Source: an uncultured Clostridia bacterium
GTDB taxonomy: Bacteria; Bacillota; Clostridia; RUG12999
Reading direction: 5' to 3'
DNA: 64,000 bases
Assembly: GCA_934792465.1 (NCBI GenBank)
Contig: CAKVOK010000001.1
Span: 1-64,000 of the forward strand
The position numbers were made by a program, and so were the translations under genes. This document shows, piece after piece, positions 42,593 to 50,745 of this stretch (positions are counted from its first letter, which is position 1; every line of letters starts with the position of its first letter). The notes beneath the pieces were generated by a model that made no database searches, was not told the DNA's origin, and worked only from the letters and a program-made list of their open reading frames with translations.

Positions 42593-43714
42593 TCAGGTAT
42601 TCTGAATACGGTTTACGGCATACAGGAATTTGTCAATATCCGAGGTTTTGTTGAAAAATCCGGCGCTGACGCGAACAGTGCCGCTTTCAAAGGTGCCATA
42701 TGCCTTGTGGGCGGCAGGGGCGCAGTGCAGACCGCAGCGGACGGCTATGTTGAAATTGCCGTCGAGCATACTGCCGAATTCGTTGGTATCGGTATTTTCG
42801 CTGTAAAAGCTTACGGCGGAGGTCCTGAGTATATCCTGCGGACAAAGCACATTTATACCTTTTATATTTAAAAGACCGCCGATAAGCCTTGAACAGAGAA
42901 AATGCTCATAAGTATAAATTTCGTCAAAATGCTTTTCAACAAATTCACAGGCTGCCAGCAGACCGCACAGTGCCGGCATATTGAGTGTTCCGCTTTCGTA
43001 TTTGTCGGGCATTATTTCGGGTTGTGTCAGCATATGCGAATTGCTGCCCGTGCCGCCCGTGATAAGAGGGCGGACCGAATAATCCTTCGGGATATAAAGA
43101 CAGCCTGTGCCCTGAGGACCCAAAAGACCTTTATGCCCGGCGAAAGCAATCATACACGAAAGCTTTGCAGCGTCAATCGGCAGAATACCTGCACTTTGAG
43201 AAGCGTCCGCAAGCATCGGGGTGCCGGATTCTCTGCAAACCTTTGCCGCATATTCAATATCGCTCACAGCACCGCTGACGTTGGAACTGTGGTTTATAAC
43301 TACGAGTGAAGCCCGTTTTAAAAGCTCCGGAGTCAGCTTCGTAACATCGCAGCTTCCGGAACTGTTAAGCGGCAGTTCGTGTATTACGCATTTTCTGTGC
43401 ATGAGCGGACGAACCACAGAGTTGTGTTCATACGGTGAGGTTATAACGAAGCTTCCGGGCTGTACGCTGCCGATTATGGCAATGTTCAAGGCTTCGGTTG
43501 CGTTTTTTGTGAAAACAATCTGTTCGGGATATGGGCAGTTTATCAGTTCGGCTATTTTTTCGCGCACGGAAAAGAGCATATCTATGCTGTCGGTTGCCGC
43601 TTTGTATCCGCCCCGTCCGTAGTTTGCGCCGACGTGAAGCATATAGTCCTGCATGGCTTTTATCACGGTTTTCGGTTTGGGGTATGAGGTTGCGGCATTG
43701 TCTAAATATATCAT
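42593..43714 (-). CDS. Class V aminotransferase, cysteine desulfurase family
   Basis: 373 residues, PLP enzyme. YLDNAATSYPKP at the start, VFTKNATEALNIAI, SPYEHNSVVRP, ASQSAGILPID and the PLP-lysine segment FAGHKGLLGPQGTGCLYI. The loop CGLHCAPAAHKAYGT carries the cysteine expected to take up the persulfide. It removes sulfur (or selenium) from cysteine (selenocysteine). It directly follows a DUF3343 putative Se/S carrier gene, only three bases away, so the pair probably supplies sulfur or selenium for cofactor or tRNA modification. Confidence 0.9.
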   Translation of the reverse strand: MIYLDNAATSYPKPKTVIKAMQDYMLHVGANYGRGGYKAATDSIDMLFSVREKIAELINCPYPEQIVFTKNATEALNIAIIGSVQPGSFVITSPYEHNSVVRPLMHRKCVIHELPLNSSGSCDVTKLTPELLKRASLVVINHSSNVSGAVSDIEYAAKVCRESGTPMLADASQSAGILPIDAAKLSCMIAFAGHKGLLGPQGTGCLYIPKDYSVRPLITGGTGSNSHMLTQPEIMPDKYESGTLNMPALCGLLAACEFVEKHFDEIYTYEHFLCSRLIGGLLNIKGINVLCPQDILRTSAVSFYSENTDTNEFGSMLDGNFNIAVRCGLHCAPAAHKAYGTFESGTVRVSAGFFNKTSDIDKFLYAVNRIQNT

Positions 43715-43717
43715 GGC

Positions 43718-43969
43718 TTACCTCTGAAGCTTTACAAATCCGGATTCGGACATTTTGTAAACCGCTTTGATTTTCACATCAAGCTGCTTGGCATACGCTT
43801 TTGATTCGTCAAGCGCATCAATCGTCGTATGCACGCAATAGCTGCAGCCGCCGTCGGAGAGATTTTTGGGAGTTTGTATCACTTTTGCATAGTATTTTTG
43901 TTTTGTAAGGTGTTTTTTCACTCTGGAAGCGGTTGTTGCCGATGCGAAAATGATTATTATTTCATTCAT
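43718..43969 (-). CDS. DUF3343 putative Se/S carrier
   Basis: 83 residues. The family pattern is an N-terminal strand (IIIIFASATTASRVKKHL), LSDGGCSYCVHTT with the conserved Gly-Gly-Cys loop and a second cysteine, and a C-terminal YKMSESGFVKL. DUF3343 is annotated as a putative selenium/sulfur carrier and is usually near desulfurase or TusA-like genes. Transfer of a persulfide from the downstream desulfurase is the inference. Confidence 0.85.
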   Translation of the reverse strand: MNEIIIIFASATTASRVKKHLTKQKYYAKVIQTPKNLSDGGCSYCVHTTIDALDESKAYAKQLDVKIKAVYKMSESGFVKLQR

Positions 43970-44112
43970 TTATATCATTCCTTTATATATGCTTACCGCA
44001 GGAAATAAAATATACAGGTCAATATCAGTATATGCAGCCTCTTCGTGAATTGACACTTAACACACAAAAATCAGTCTTGTGAAAATATATAAGAATAAAT
44101 TTGCTTATACAC

Positions 44113-44142
44113 TTGACGAAACGGTTGAATTTATGGTATACT
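44113..44142 (+). promoter_or_regulatory. Promoter of brnQ
   Basis: TTGACG (44113-44118), 18 bases, TATACT (44137-44142). The rest of 43970-44211 shows no gene. Confidence 0.7.
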
Positions 44143-44211
44143 AATATAGACGGTATAAATTTTTCATGTATTGTAAAAATTTATCTGTATATTATGTTGG
44201 GGGAGATTACT

Positions 44212-45561
44212 ATGAAAGAAAAATTGAGCAAACGGGAACTAATATACATTGCAAGTATGTTGTTCGGTCTGTTCTTCGGTGCGGGAAACCTGATATTTCC
44301 GATATATATGGGTCAGCTTGCCGGAGAAAATATGTGGAGGGCTGTAATAGGCTTCCTTATTACGGGAGTGGGATTACCGCTTTTGGGTGTAACAGCTATA
44401 GGTATAAGCCGCAGCGACGGACTTATCGAGCTTTCGGGGAAAGTAAGCAAAGGCTACAGCGTATTCTTTACGTGCGCATTGTATCTTACGATAGGGCCTT
44501 TCTTTGCCATTCCCAGGTGTGCGACAGTTCCTTTTACGGTAGGCGTTGAACCTATGCTCGGTTCGGCTGCAAATATGCCTTTTATGCTTACGCTGTTTTC
44601 GGCAATATTTTTCGTTGCCGTACTCGGCTTTTCGTTATATCCGGGAAAAATCCTTACTTGGGTCGGAAAAATACTCAATCCGCTGTTTTTGATATTCCTA
44701 GGCACTCTTGTTGTTGCCGCACTTATAAATCCTATGGGAGGAATTTCAAATCTTGAACCTATGAAAGGCTATACTTCGAGAGCCTTTATGACGGGATTCC
44801 TTGAAGGTTACAACACTATGGACGCACTTGCAAGCCTGGCGTTCGGAATAATAGTTATCGACGTTATAAGAGGACTTGGAATAAAAGAACCCGGTGCAGT
44901 TGCGAAAAATACCGTTCATGCGGGAATTTTCAGCTGTATTATCATGGCCGTGATATATATTGCGGTAACTGTTGTGGGCGCACAGAGCAGAAACGCTTAT
45001 GAAGTGTGCCAAAACGGCGGAGAGGTTTTCGCAATTGTCGCAAAGCATTATTTCGGCAATGCCGGCGCACTTATTCTGGCAATAACCGTTACTTTTGCCT
45101 GCCTGAAAACTGCCGTGGGACTTGTTACAAGCTGTTCGGAAACATTCTGCAAGCTTTTCCCTAAAGCATTTTCATACAGAACATGGGCTGTAATTTTCAG
45201 CATAGTATCGTTCCTTGTGGCAAATATAGGTCTTAATTCCATAATAGCGTATGCGATACCTGTACTTATGTTTCTGTACCCGCTTGCGATAACGCTGATA
45301 CTGCTCGGAATATTCGGAAATATGTTCGGACACAGCAAATATGTTTACGGATTTGTGACCGGATTTACACTTTTTGCGGCAATATTCGATTTCTTCGGCG
45401 CATTGCCGGAATATGCCGTAAAGGCACTGCATATCGATGGTGTACTTAATTTTGTGAATAAATGGCTGCCGCTTTCGGGATATGGTCTTGGCTGGATTGT
45501 ACCGGCGATTATAGGCTTGATTATAGGGCTTACGGTAATGAAAACCAGAAAAACGGCGTAA
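44212..45561 (+). CDS. brnQ: Branched-chain amino acid carrier BrnQ
   Basis: 449 residues, about 12 membrane segments, LIVCS family. The start region LFGLFFGAGNLIFPIYMGQLAGENMW is the signature of BrnQ; DALASLAFGIIVIDVIRGLGI and TFACLKTAVGLVTSCSETF also match. It imports leucine, isoleucine and valine with sodium or protons. The ATG follows GGGGGAG; upstream in-frame codons lie in the promoter region and are not coding. The next gene follows by 61 bases and may be co-transcribed. Confidence 0.94.
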   Translation: MKEKLSKRELIYIASMLFGLFFGAGNLIFPIYMGQLAGENMWRAVIGFLITGVGLPLLGVTAIGISRSDGLIELSGKVSKGYSVFFTCALYLTIGPFFAIPRCATVPFTVGVEPMLGSAANMPFMLTLFSAIFFVAVLGFSLYPGKILTWVGKILNPLFLIFLGTLVVAALINPMGGISNLEPMKGYTSRAFMTGFLEGYNTMDALASLAFGIIVIDVIRGLGIKEPGAVAKNTVHAGIFSCIIMAVIYIAVTVVGAQSRNAYEVCQNGGEVFAIVAKHYFGNAGALILAITVTFACLKTAVGLVTSCSETFCKLFPKAFSYRTWAVIFSIVSFLVANIGLNSIIAYAIPVLMFLYPLAITLILLGIFGNMFGHSKYVYGFVTGFTLFAAIFDFFGALPEYAVKALHIDGVLNFVNKWLPLSGYGLGWIVPAIIGLIIGLTVMKTRKTA

Positions 45562-45622
45562 ATGCTAAAGGGTTCGTGGATTGTCACGATGAACATAAAT
45601 TCGGAAAAAAGGGGAGCGTATG

Positions 45623-47332
45623 ATGAAAAAATTATTATTGAATATCTTAACAATTGCAATACTTTGTTCTTCGGCTACTTTTGCACTTGCCGCAGAAACG
45701 GAGAACATAATAACGGTGGGTATAAATGCGGAGTATATGCCGTTTGAATACTATGAAAACGGCGAATTGAAAGGCTTTGACATCGAACTGATGAACCTAA
45801 TCGGCAAAAAAATCGGCAAAAAAATTGAATTTGAGGATATGGCGTTTGATGCGCTCTTTCATGCTGTTTTAAGCGGAAAAGTTGACTGCGCAATTTCTGC
45901 AATTACAGTTACGGAAGAAAGAGATAGCATGATTGATTATTCGAGAGAATATTTAAAAACCAATTCCGTAACATTTGAAAACGGTCAAATAAACCGCAAA
46001 TCCGGCGAAGATTATGCGATAATCTTTCGTAGCGGAGTTTCACAAGCAAAAGATAAGTCAAGTGAATTGACGGACTATGAAACGCTTTATATAAGTATTG
46101 ATAATGCATTAAAAGAGTTATCGCAAGACGGAACGGTCGGAAAGCTTATAGAAAAGTATGAACTGAACAAACCTTTGGACGAAACAAAAGAAAATATCGA
46201 ATACGAGGCTGTGTGCGGGTGTGCCGCTCCTGCCGCAGAAACATCGGCAACATCTGTTCCGTCAAGCAGATGGGCGGCAGACAGCATAGAAATCGCAAAA
46301 GAAATAAATGTAATTAAAAGCGGGGGAAATTATAATTTCCCAGGAGCAATCACCCGTGAGGAATTTTGTGAGTTCATATTTAATTATATTGAAAATATTG
46401 CCGAAATATCTGTGGAGGAAAATAATAAAATGCCTTTTGAAGATACGACAAATTCGCATATAAGCGTCTTAAATTCAATGGGCATTATCAACGGAAAATC
46501 CGAAACGGAGTTTGCACCGAATGACTTTTTGACCCGTGAGGAAGCGGCAACAATCCTTTGTCGGTTAATACAAAAAATATATCCGGATTCAGCCGCAACA
46601 GAACGCTACTTTGCATTTGATGACAGCGAACAAATTTCCGATTGGGCGATGAGCGGTATTCAAACAATCTGTAATATGGGAATTATGGAAGGCACGGACG
46701 ACAACAATTTTGCACCGCAGGATTTATATACCACGGAACAGGCTGTCGCAACACTGGTGAGAGTATATAAAAATGCAGGAAATATCGTTGGTAAACAATT
46801 TATGATTGATTCACTGACGTGGGGCGAAAAGTGGGAAAATATGAAGGAAAGAGAAATTTTTTCACAGGCAAGCGTTGCTGCGGACGACGAAAACAGATTT
46901 GCCGTTAAATTGGCAAATGCCGAGTTTTTGGGAGTTAAAGGAGATATGGTTTTGCAGTTTTCCGTGTCCGAAAACTCGTTTCCGTTCAGCGGATTTGTAA
47001 CGGCTTATTTTACGTATAATGAAGAGGACGAGAAAGAGTTGCTGTCTAACGGAGAAAAAATATACGGCGAAAGAAAAAATTATTTTCTTGATAAAAACGG
47101 GTTGGAAAATCCCTTGAATCCTGCTGCTTGGTACAGTGCGGAAAATATGGATAACAGCCTGTCCGCAGGTGAGAGAGAACGTTTTGCGACAATATTAAAG
47201 GATGTTGAAGCAACACGAGCCGATGCGATAATGCGGGGACCGCTTGTTGTTATATCGGTAAGCGAAACTGACAATGTTGTTACTATAGACGGAGATAATG
47301 CAGCAAGCATCTTCAACCTAAGGTATAATTGA
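45623..47332 (+). CDS. SLH-anchored protein with a partial solute-binding domain
   Basis: 569 residues, with signal peptide ending near AFALAAE. Residues about 30-125 match lobe I of amino-acid binding proteins (ITVGINAEYMPFEYYENGELKGFDIELM, in part; VDCAISAITVTEERDSMIDYS). The chain then passes straight to the family C-terminal pattern (EDYAIIFRSGV, ALKELSQDGTVGKLIEKY), so lobe II, about 90-100 residues, is missing. Three SLH-like repeats follow (ITREEFCEFIFNYI; FLTREEAATILCRLIQ; LYTTEQAVATLVRVYKN), then a C-terminal part of about 170 residues of unknown kind. SLH repeats hold proteins to the wall. The second of two ATGs fits the GGGGAG site. Confidence 0.8.
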   Translation: MKKLLLNILTIAILCSSATFALAAETENIITVGINAEYMPFEYYENGELKGFDIELMNLIGKKIGKKIEFEDMAFDALFHAVLSGKVDCAISAITVTEERDSMIDYSREYLKTNSVTFENGQINRKSGEDYAIIFRSGVSQAKDKSSELTDYETLYISIDNALKELSQDGTVGKLIEKYELNKPLDETKENIEYEAVCGCAAPAAETSATSVPSSRWAADSIEIAKEINVIKSGGNYNFPGAITREEFCEFIFNYIENIAEISVEENNKMPFEDTTNSHISVLNSMGIINGKSETEFAPNDFLTREEAATILCRLIQKIYPDSAATERYFAFDDSEQISDWAMSGIQTICNMGIMEGTDDNNFAPQDLYTTEQAVATLVRVYKNAGNIVGKQFMIDSLTWGEKWENMKEREIFSQASVAADDENRFAVKLANAEFLGVKGDMVLQFSVSENSFPFSGFVTAYFTYNEEDEKELLSNGEKIYGERKNYFLDKNGLENPLNPAAWYSAENMDNSLSAGERERFATILKDVEATRADAIMRGPLVVISVSETDNVVTIDGDNAASIFNLRYN

Positions 47333-47338
47333 TATGAT

Positions 47339-47390
47339 GGGCTTTATAAAAATGTACAGGCCGCATAAAGCACTATTTTTCTAAAGCCCC
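47339..47390. repeat. MITE-like palindrome, short form (copy D)
   Basis: GGGCTTTATAAAAAT at the left and ATTTTTCTAAAGCCC at the right. Its left 33 bases equal the inverse of the right end of copy A, and its right 20 bases equal the inverse of the left end of copy A. It therefore looks like copy A without its interior. Confidence 0.7.
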
Positions 47391-47437
47391 AAAAGAGGGT
47401 GTTGAAAAACAATTTCGTTTTGCAACACCCTCTTTTT
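47391..47437. terminator. Bidirectional terminator
   Basis: AAAAGAGGGTGTTG pairs with CAACACCCTCTTTTT around 18 bases, between the convergent SLH-protein gene and metY. Confidence 0.9.
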
Positions 47438-47452
47438 ATGAATAATTATTAT

Positions 47453-48745
47453 TTATTTTACCGCTGCAAAAGCATCGTCGAGTGCTTCGATAAGGTCGTC
47501 GATATTTTCGATACCTATCGAAAGTCTTATCGTGTTCGGCTTAATATCCTGTTCAAGCAGCTCTGCTTCCGTCAGCTGCGAATGAGTTGTCGAAGCCGGG
47601 TGTATTACGAGAGATTTTACGTCAGCAACATTTGCCAGCAGCGAGAAAATTCTCAGATTATCAATGAATTTCTGCGCTGTCTTGTCGTCACCCTTGATTT
47701 CAAACGTGAAAATCGAACCTCCGCCGTTCGGGAAATACTTCTTATAGAGATTGTGACTCGGCTCGGTTTCGAGCGACGGGTGATGAACAGCTTCAACCTG
47801 CGGATGATTATTTAAATAATCAACGATTTTCAGTGCGTTTGATACGTGTCTTTCAACTCTTAAAGAGAGCGTTTCAAGACCCTGCAGGAACATAAAAGCA
47901 TGGAACGGCGAAAGTGTCGAACCGGTATCTCTCAAGAGTATTGCTCTTATATATGTCGCAAATGCTGCCGGGCCTGCCGCATCGGCAAAGCTTATGCCGT
48001 GATATGACGGATTTGGTTCGGAAATCCAAGGATATTTTCCCGAAGCTTTCCAGTCGAATGTGCCTCCGTCTACTATAACACCGCCTATTGCCGCTCCGTG
48101 ACCGCCTATGAATTTCGTTGCGCTGTGAACCACAATATCCGCACCGTATTCAATAGGTCTTACGAGATACGGAGTTGCAAATGTAGAGTCAACAACAAGC
48201 GGTATGCCGTGTTTGTGAGCGATTTTCGCAAGTTCTTCAATGTCTATGATGTTTGAATTGGGGTTTCCGAGCGTTTCTATGTAAAGTGCTTTTGTTTCAG
48301 GTTTTATCGCTTTTTCGAATGCTCCCTCTTCTTCGGGGTCTACAAATGTTGCCGTAACTCCCGATGTGAGCGGAAGTGTGTGCGCAAGCAGATTGTATGT
48401 GCCGCCGTATATGGTTTTTGAAGCTACGATATGCTCGCCGGATTTTGCAAGTGCGCTTATAACATAGTTTATTGCCGCCGCACCCGATGAGGTTGCGAGT
48501 GCTGCCGCACCGCCTTCAAGTGCGTTGATTCTTTCTTCAAATACACCCTGCGTAGGGTTCGTCAATCTGCCGTATATATTACCGGCGTCGCGAAGTCCGA
48601 AACGGTCGGCTGCATGCTGCGAGTTGTGGAACACAAAAGAGGTCGATGCATATATCGGAACTGCTCTTGCGTCTGTTGCCGGGTCGGGATTTTCCTGACC
48701 TGCCTGTACCTGTAAAGTTTCAAATCTGTATTTTTTGTCTGCCAT
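47453..48745 (-). CDS. metY: O-acetylhomoserine sulfhydrylase MetY
   Basis: 430 residues, Cys/Met-metabolism PLP family. It makes homocysteine from O-acetylhomoserine and sulfide (or methionine from methanethiol). ETLQVQAGQENPDPATDARAVPIYASTSF at the start (shown in part), YGRLTNPTQGVFEERI, the PLP-lysine segment SATKFIGGHGAAIGG and TTHSQLTEAEL are typical of MetY rather than MetB. Monocistronic with its own promoter; the LysR gene lies just upstream on the same strand and could be its regulator. Confidence 0.94.
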   Translation of the reverse strand: MADKKYRFETLQVQAGQENPDPATDARAVPIYASTSFVFHNSQHAADRFGLRDAGNIYGRLTNPTQGVFEERINALEGGAAALATSSGAAAINYVISALAKSGEHIVASKTIYGGTYNLLAHTLPLTSGVTATFVDPEEEGAFEKAIKPETKALYIETLGNPNSNIIDIEELAKIAHKHGIPLVVDSTFATPYLVRPIEYGADIVVHSATKFIGGHGAAIGGVIVDGGTFDWKASGKYPWISEPNPSYHGISFADAAGPAAFATYIRAILLRDTGSTLSPFHAFMFLQGLETLSLRVERHVSNALKIVDYLNNHPQVEAVHHPSLETEPSHNLYKKYFPNGGGSIFTFEIKGDDKTAQKFIDNLRIFSLLANVADVKSLVIHPASTTHSQLTEAELLEQDIKPNTIRLSIGIENIDDLIEALDDAFAAVK

Positions 48746-48801
48746 TTTAATTATCTCCTATCTTTATTTATTTTTTCAACCTACCTGTTTTGTATGTTAA
48801 T

Positions 48802-48830
48802 ATTGTACCACAAAAATTCGGTTTTGTCCA
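48802..48830 (-). promoter_or_regulatory. Promoter of metY
   Basis: Minus strand TGGACA (48830-48825), 17 bases, TACAAT (48807-48802). The leader is about 50 bases and shows no S-box. Confidence 0.6.
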
Positions 48831-48864
48831 ATACATATTTATTATGAAAAGTTATAAATTTTTT

Positions 48865-49785
48865 CTATAACTTTTCGAGGTACTTCGTTACCTCGTTAAT
48901 ATATACTTTGCCTATCGGACTGATAGGAATACGTTTTTTCAATATATATCCGATTTGCATTGCCGAATTGGGATTGTTTTCGTCCGATTCAAACGGCACT
49001 GCGATATAATCGCTGCCGTTTAATTCTTCACATATAATGCCGGAACAAAGCGTATATCCGTTAAGACCCACCATGAGGTTGAGCATTGTGGAGCGGTCTG
49101 TTGCCTTTATCATCTGCGGATATTCGTTTGTACTCAGTATTTCCTCGGCAAAGTAAAACGAACCTTTTTCGCCTTGTTCAAACGAAAGACAGGGATACTT
49201 TTCAAGCTCGGAAAAGCTTATGGATTTATTTTTTGCAAGCGGATGATTTTTCCATATATATACATAAGCACGGCAATCTATGAGCCTGTGAAATTCAAGC
49301 TCGTTGTCACGCAGATATTTGTTTATGACTTTTCTGTTAAAATCGTTCATGTATAATATGCCGATTTCACTTTTGAAAGAGCCGACATCGTTTATTACAT
49401 CGATTGTTTTTCCCTCACGCATTGCAAATTCATATTTTTGAATGTCGAATTGTTTGACGGTTTCGACAAACGCTTTGACAGCAAAGGAATAATGCTGGGA
49501 GGATACTCCGAATTTGCGCTTTATATTTGCGGGGTCGCTGTATTTTTTGTTCAGAAGCTCATATTGTTGGTAAAGCTGACGTGCGTATATCAGAAATTCC
49601 TCGCCCTCCGCCGTGGGAACTGCGCCCTTTCCGGTTCTGCGGAATATGTTTATGCCCGTCTGCGCTTCAAGCTCTTTTATGGCACTTGTGAGCGTCGGCT
49701 GAGATATATACAGTGCTTCCGCAGCTTTGTTCATCGAACCCAAATCGGATATTGTAATTGCATATAATATCTGCTGTAATGTCAT
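48865..49785 (-). CDS. LysR-family transcriptional regulator
   Basis: 306 residues. HTH region MTLQQILYAITISDLGSMNK, ALYISQPTLTSAIKELEAQ and GINIFRRTGKG; then a type 2 periplasmic-binding effector domain. It sits between an EamA transporter gene upstream and metY downstream, all on the minus strand, and may control sulfur amino acid metabolism (inference). Its ribosome region is preceded by a GCCG/CGGC hairpin like P2 of the kissing-loop leaders. Confidence 0.9.
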   Translation of the reverse strand: MTLQQILYAITISDLGSMNKAAEALYISQPTLTSAIKELEAQTGINIFRRTGKGAVPTAEGEEFLIYARQLYQQYELLNKKYSDPANIKRKFGVSSQHYSFAVKAFVETVKQFDIQKYEFAMREGKTIDVINDVGSFKSEIGILYMNDFNRKVINKYLRDNELEFHRLIDCRAYVYIWKNHPLAKNKSISFSELEKYPCLSFEQGEKGSFYFAEEILSTNEYPQMIKATDRSTMLNLMVGLNGYTLCSGIICEELNGSDYIAVPFESDENNPNSAMQIGYILKKRIPISPIGKVYINEVTKYLEKL

Positions 49786-49790
49786 AAGGA

Positions 49791-49817
49791 GCTCCGTTCC
49801 GCCGATTATGCACCGGC
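49791..49817 (-). promoter_or_regulatory. Partial copy of the leader element before the LysR gene (copy 4)
   Basis: GCCG (49817-49814), nine-base loop GTGCATAAT, CGGC (49804-49801), then GGAACGGAG as in the nusA copy. Upstream, a stem CTCGGA/TCCGAG lies in the end of the EamA gene, but clear loop-loop complementarity is limited to GCAT/ATGC. Probably a diverged relative. Confidence 0.45.
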
Positions 49818-49833
49818 AAATTTTAATGTTTTT

Positions 49834-50724
49834 TTAAGCGCCCTCGGATATTCCGAGCATTACGATACCGACTACCGTTACGGCGATTGCTATGTAATGC
49901 TTAAACGAAAGCTTTTCTTTGAGGAATATTCTGCTCCAGAGTACCGAAGCGGCGCAGTATGCGCTGATAACCGGTGCGGCGCTGACTGCGTTTGCAGATA
50001 TTGCATAAACATATGCGAACTGACCGGCAGTTTCGCAAACAGCACCTACAAGCTTAGGAGTTTCACGCTTGAAAGTAAGCTTTTCTTTCTTTATTACGAG
50101 TACATATATTGCCGAAATTATTCCGGAAAGCAGGAATGTAAGCTCGTATGCGACGTTTGCTGTGTCCTCATTGAGGGTTTCGAGTATAACGGCGTCGGCA
50201 AATGTGCCGAATGCGTCCAATATACAATAGAGTACAGGCAACATTATCGCAAGAATGCTTTTGGTATATTTAATGTTCGTGCTGCGCATAAGGCGTGCTT
50301 CGTCGCTTTCTGTGTATTCCGTAATTCCGAGTGCAACAACGCCGATGCATATTACGGCGATTGCAACAGCAGACAGTTTTTCAACACGCTGGTTGAGAAA
50401 GAAGAAACACAGCAGCGACGCTATCGCTCCGGAAGAATTGCATATCGGAGAAGATACCGAAAGCTCTATGTATCTCAATCCTACATAACCGAGTATCATT
50501 GAAGATATGTACAAAAGCGACGCCGGCAAATATGTTATAATATCATTCAAAGTAACCTTTGTGCCTGTGGATATCTCGATGATAGCATGAATACCCATTA
50601 CAAGACCTACAGCCATAACCATTTTGTGATGGCTGTATTTGTCGTCGGGTTTTGACCCTATTTTGCTGAATAAGTCCGAACCGCTCCAAAAAAGCAGTGC
50701 TGTGAGTGCAAGTATAAACCACAT
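49834..50724 (-). CDS. EamA/DMT-family transporter
   Basis: 296 residues, about ten membrane segments in two EamA repeats (YIELSVSSPICNSSGAIASLLCFFF; YAISANAVSAAPVISAYCAASVLWSRIFLKEKL, in part). Exporter or importer of metabolites or amino acids. It is downstream of the methionine-gamma-lyase-like gene by 21 bases, so the two are probably co-transcribed; export of an amino acid or thiol is possible but unproved. Confidence 0.9.
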   Translation of the reverse strand: MWFILALTALLFWSGSDLFSKIGSKPDDKYSHHKMVMAVGLVMGIHAIIEISTGTKVTLNDIITYLPASLLYISSMILGYVGLRYIELSVSSPICNSSGAIASLLCFFFLNQRVEKLSAVAIAVICIGVVALGITEYTESDEARLMRSTNIKYTKSILAIMLPVLYCILDAFGTFADAVILETLNEDTANVAYELTFLLSGIISAIYVLVIKKEKLTFKRETPKLVGAVCETAGQFAYVYAISANAVSAAPVISAYCAASVLWSRIFLKEKLSFKHYIAIAVTVVGIVMLGISEGA

Positions 50725-50745
50725 AATTTTCTCTCCTTGTTGTTT

